Positions 62,182 to 64,000 of a stretch of DNA of 64,000 nucleotides are shown piece after piece. How positions within the stretch are numbered: position 1 is the first letter of the stretch; each line of letters starts with the position of its first letter. The notes under the pieces are model-generated. The model had not been told where the DNA came from and did no database searches. It was given only the letters and a program-made list of their open reading frames with translations. The translations under genes were made by a program, and so were the position numbers. Source of the stretch: Streptomyces sp. NBC_01754 (GTDB taxonomy: Bacteria > Actinomycetota > Actinomycetes > Streptomycetales > Streptomycetaceae); the NCBI RefSeq assembly GCF_035918015.1, contig NZ_CP109132.1, positions 6,448,001-6,512,000 on the forward strand, read 5' to 3'.

Positions 62182-64000
62182 CCCGCCCCGGACACCTCCG
62201 GACGGTCACCGCTTCCCTGACATGCTCGTGTCCCCTCGCGCTTTCGCGTCCAGGTAAGTCAGGCGACCCAAGAACCTCCCTCCGAGTTCCTCCCGACTGC
62301 GTCGGGGATACAACGAAGCGCCTCACGGCGCACACCGGACGTGCCCGTCTCCGAGTATCCGGCTCTCCACGTGTCCTTGCCTCTGGTCAGCCGACGGCTG
62401 CCGGTATTGGCATCCATGGTGTGGGAATGTTCCGGCCCCGGTATCGGTAGCGGACCACCGAGACTTTCTGGGTTTGGAACAGCGAAACCCCTTCCTCGGT
62501 CGGTCGTTTCCCGGGAGGAAACGCCGGAACAAGGATGCCCACGGGACGCGAGGATGTCGTTTACGCAGCCAGCGGGTCACTCGATGCCAGGAATACTCAT
62601 CGAGATAGCCGAAGGTGGCCGCCGACACAGCGTGTCGGAAGTAGGCGCACCAGCCCCGCAGTACAGCATTCAACTGACTTAGTAGGTCGAACAGATGCCG
62701 CTGTTTCGATCTTCCGGTAATCGCCCGGACCTTGTCCACAATGGAGGCCAGCGCCTTCTTCGAGGGGTAGGTATGGACGACGTTCCGGTCGGTGCATCGT
62801 TTCCGCCGGCGCTGGATGTGCCAGCCCAGAAACTCGAAGCCCTCGTTGATGTGAACCACCTGTGTCTTGGCCTCCGACAGGCGCAAGCCCATCGGTGCCA
62901 GGACTGCTGCGGCCTCGGCCCGCAGCGCTTCGGCGTGCTGGCGCGTTCCCGAAACCATGACCACCCAGTCATCCGCATAGCGGATGAGACGGCGGCACAT
63001 GGGCAGGCCGCGTCTGCGACGCGCGGTGCGCTGGTATTCCGATCCATAGCTCTGCCACGTCTCGGCGAAGTGCTCGTCGACCTCGGACAGAGCGATGTTG
63101 GCCAGCAGCGGGGACAGGATTCCTCCCTGGGGAGTGCCGGTGATCGAAGCACCCTCAGTACCGTCCGTATGCAAGATTCCGGCTTTGAGGAGCGCCTTGA
63201 CCAAGGCCAGGACTCGCTTGTCTCCGATTCGCGCACGCACTCGGTCCATCAGGGCCGGGTGCGCGATCTCATCGAAGCATGCCTGAATGTCCTCTTCCAG
63301 AACCCATTCGTAAGAGCGGGATCCAAAGAAGTGGATCTCGGCAATCGCGTCCTGAGCCCGCCGTTTGGGACGGAACCCGTAGCTGTCACGGGAAGAAATC
63401 CGCCTCAAATATCGGCTCCAGCACCATTTTCAGAGCCGCTTGCACAACTCTGTCGCCCACAGGAGGGATGCCCAGCCGACGGAGCTTGCCACTTCCGCCC
63501 TTGGGAATCATCACCTCCCGCACCGGGAGAGGGGAGAACGTCTGCGCCTTAAGATCTCGACGGAGACGGTCCAGGAAGACATCTTCCCGCCCTGATAGCC
63601 GCACGGCATGAGCAGAAAATCCGTCCACACCTGCGGTTCGGGCACCCCGATTGGTCCGCACCCGCTCCCATGCAACCGGCAGGAACGCGGGGTCACATAC
63701 GAGGTTGAACAATTCATTGAACCGGCGACCGGTGTCATCGGTCGCCCATTGGTGCAGTTTGGTCTGGGTCCCCAGTACCCGCCGCCCGGCCCAAAACAGG
63801 GCGTCCGACGGATCGTCAATATTCATCAACGGACTCCTGGCCTTCCAGAACCATCACTGCGAACGCGCTGCCGCTCTTCGCCATGCGGACGGCTTTGTCG
63901 GGTAGCTCCGGCGCGTTGCCGCGCCGGAGCCCCCTAAGAACCGGACGTGCCAGTCATCCCGGCATCCGGCTCAAGCAAGCCCTGAAGGCTCGCGGGTTTG
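62182..64000 (-). mobile_element. Group II intron (5' end beyond the window)
   Basis: Minus-strand retroelement with its reverse transcriptase gene. Near the ORF end the RNA would contain GAGAGCCGGATACTCGG and GGCACGTCCGGT, and upstream of the ORF GAGCCGGATGCCGGG with GGCACGTCCGGTTC (63,936-63,978). These are group II-type paired motifs. The 3' boundary falls inside the methyltransferase at about 62,180-62,190; the exact base could not be fixed. Confidence 0.75.
62323..63826 (-). pseudogene. Group II intron reverse transcriptase/maturase, frameshifted
   Basis: ATG at 63826 after CAGGAG. First part: RT0-RT2 blocks with VREVMIPKGGSGKLRRLGIP and AALKMVLEPIFEADFFP, ending at TGA 63386-63388. The second part continues one frame away as DSYGFRPKRRAQDAIAEI, GTPQGGILSPLLANIALSEV (RT4) and the catalytic LIRYADDWVVMVSG (RT5), followed by the thumb/maturase region LRGWCAYFRHAVS and WASLFRRF. 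A one-base change near 63,390-63,400 separates the two, so the enzyme is probably inactive unless frameshifting occurs. No HNH endonuclease domain was seen. Confidence 0.85.

Noticed and set aside
1..64000. tRNA, rRNA and CRISPR arrays
   Set aside because: No T-loop signatures in a tRNA-like setting, no rRNA sequence and no spaced repeat array were seen on either strand; this is by eye and not exhaustive.

Overview
The window looks like a Streptomyces (or very close actinomycete) chromosome segment. DNA is very GC-rich with strong G/C at third codon positions. It carries the XRE/DUF397/ATP-binding triad, NarL-type two-component pairs, a GH46 chitosanase, an Otr(A)-type ribosomal protection protein and a ureide pathway controlled by an IclR regulator. 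All function calls come from reading the sequence and from family knowledge; no database search was run.

Region 1 (1-24 kb) is a purine/ureide catabolism neighbourhood with a few unrelated genes between. On the minus strand lie hydroxypyruvate isomerase, tartronate semialdehyde reductase and a catalase (the C-terminal coding end is outside the window). On the plus strand lie a small protein plus HTH regulator, the urate operon (OHCU decarboxylase, HIU hydrolase, urate oxidase), an 8-oxoguanine deaminase and an NCS2 permease. Malate synthase, an AllR-like IclR repressor and allantoinase follow at 14.5-23.5 kb. Four copies of one near-palindrome (TTCAAC-N5-GTTGAA type) sit before catalase, the urate operon, malate synthase and allantoinase, so these units look like one regulon: purine base import and deamination, urate oxidation, allantoin opening, then glyoxylate use, with catalase removing the peroxide made by urate oxidase. 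Allantoicase is not where it might be expected. Inserted among these are a chitosanase with a truncated second copy, a small secreted SH3 protein, a fibronectin-III lipoprotein, a WhiJ-like regulatory trio, and a two-component system divergent from an ABC transporter.

Region 2 (24-40 kb) is ordinary chromosome: aldo-keto reductase, TetR regulator, P450 with thioesterase, an inositol/sugar-type module (Gfo/Idh/MocA dehydrogenase, GntR regulator, binding protein, permease, single-domain ATPase, ROK protein), and an oxidoreductase group (phytoene-desaturase-like flavoprotein, SRPBCC protein, SDR, zinc alcohol dehydrogenase).

Region 3 (40-52 kb) is a conflict locus. A large secreted DNRLRE/FG-GAP protein is divergent from a very large secreted RHS polymorphic toxin that carries a ricin-type lectin insert, a HINT self-cleaving domain and a C-terminal SCP1.201/DddA-type deaminase. 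An Imm1-type immunity gene follows directly. The toxin gene has a one-base frameshift near 45,673.

Region 4 (52-64 kb) is a graveyard of mobile DNA: a tyrosine integrase cut by an IS3-family relic, a truncated IS1380-type transposase, a broken secreted-protein gene, an ISAs1-type pseudogene with a 7-bp tandem repeat, and a group II intron with a frameshifted reverse transcriptase that splits a methyltransferase. Intact among them are an ABC exporter and a tetracycline-type ribosomal protection gene.
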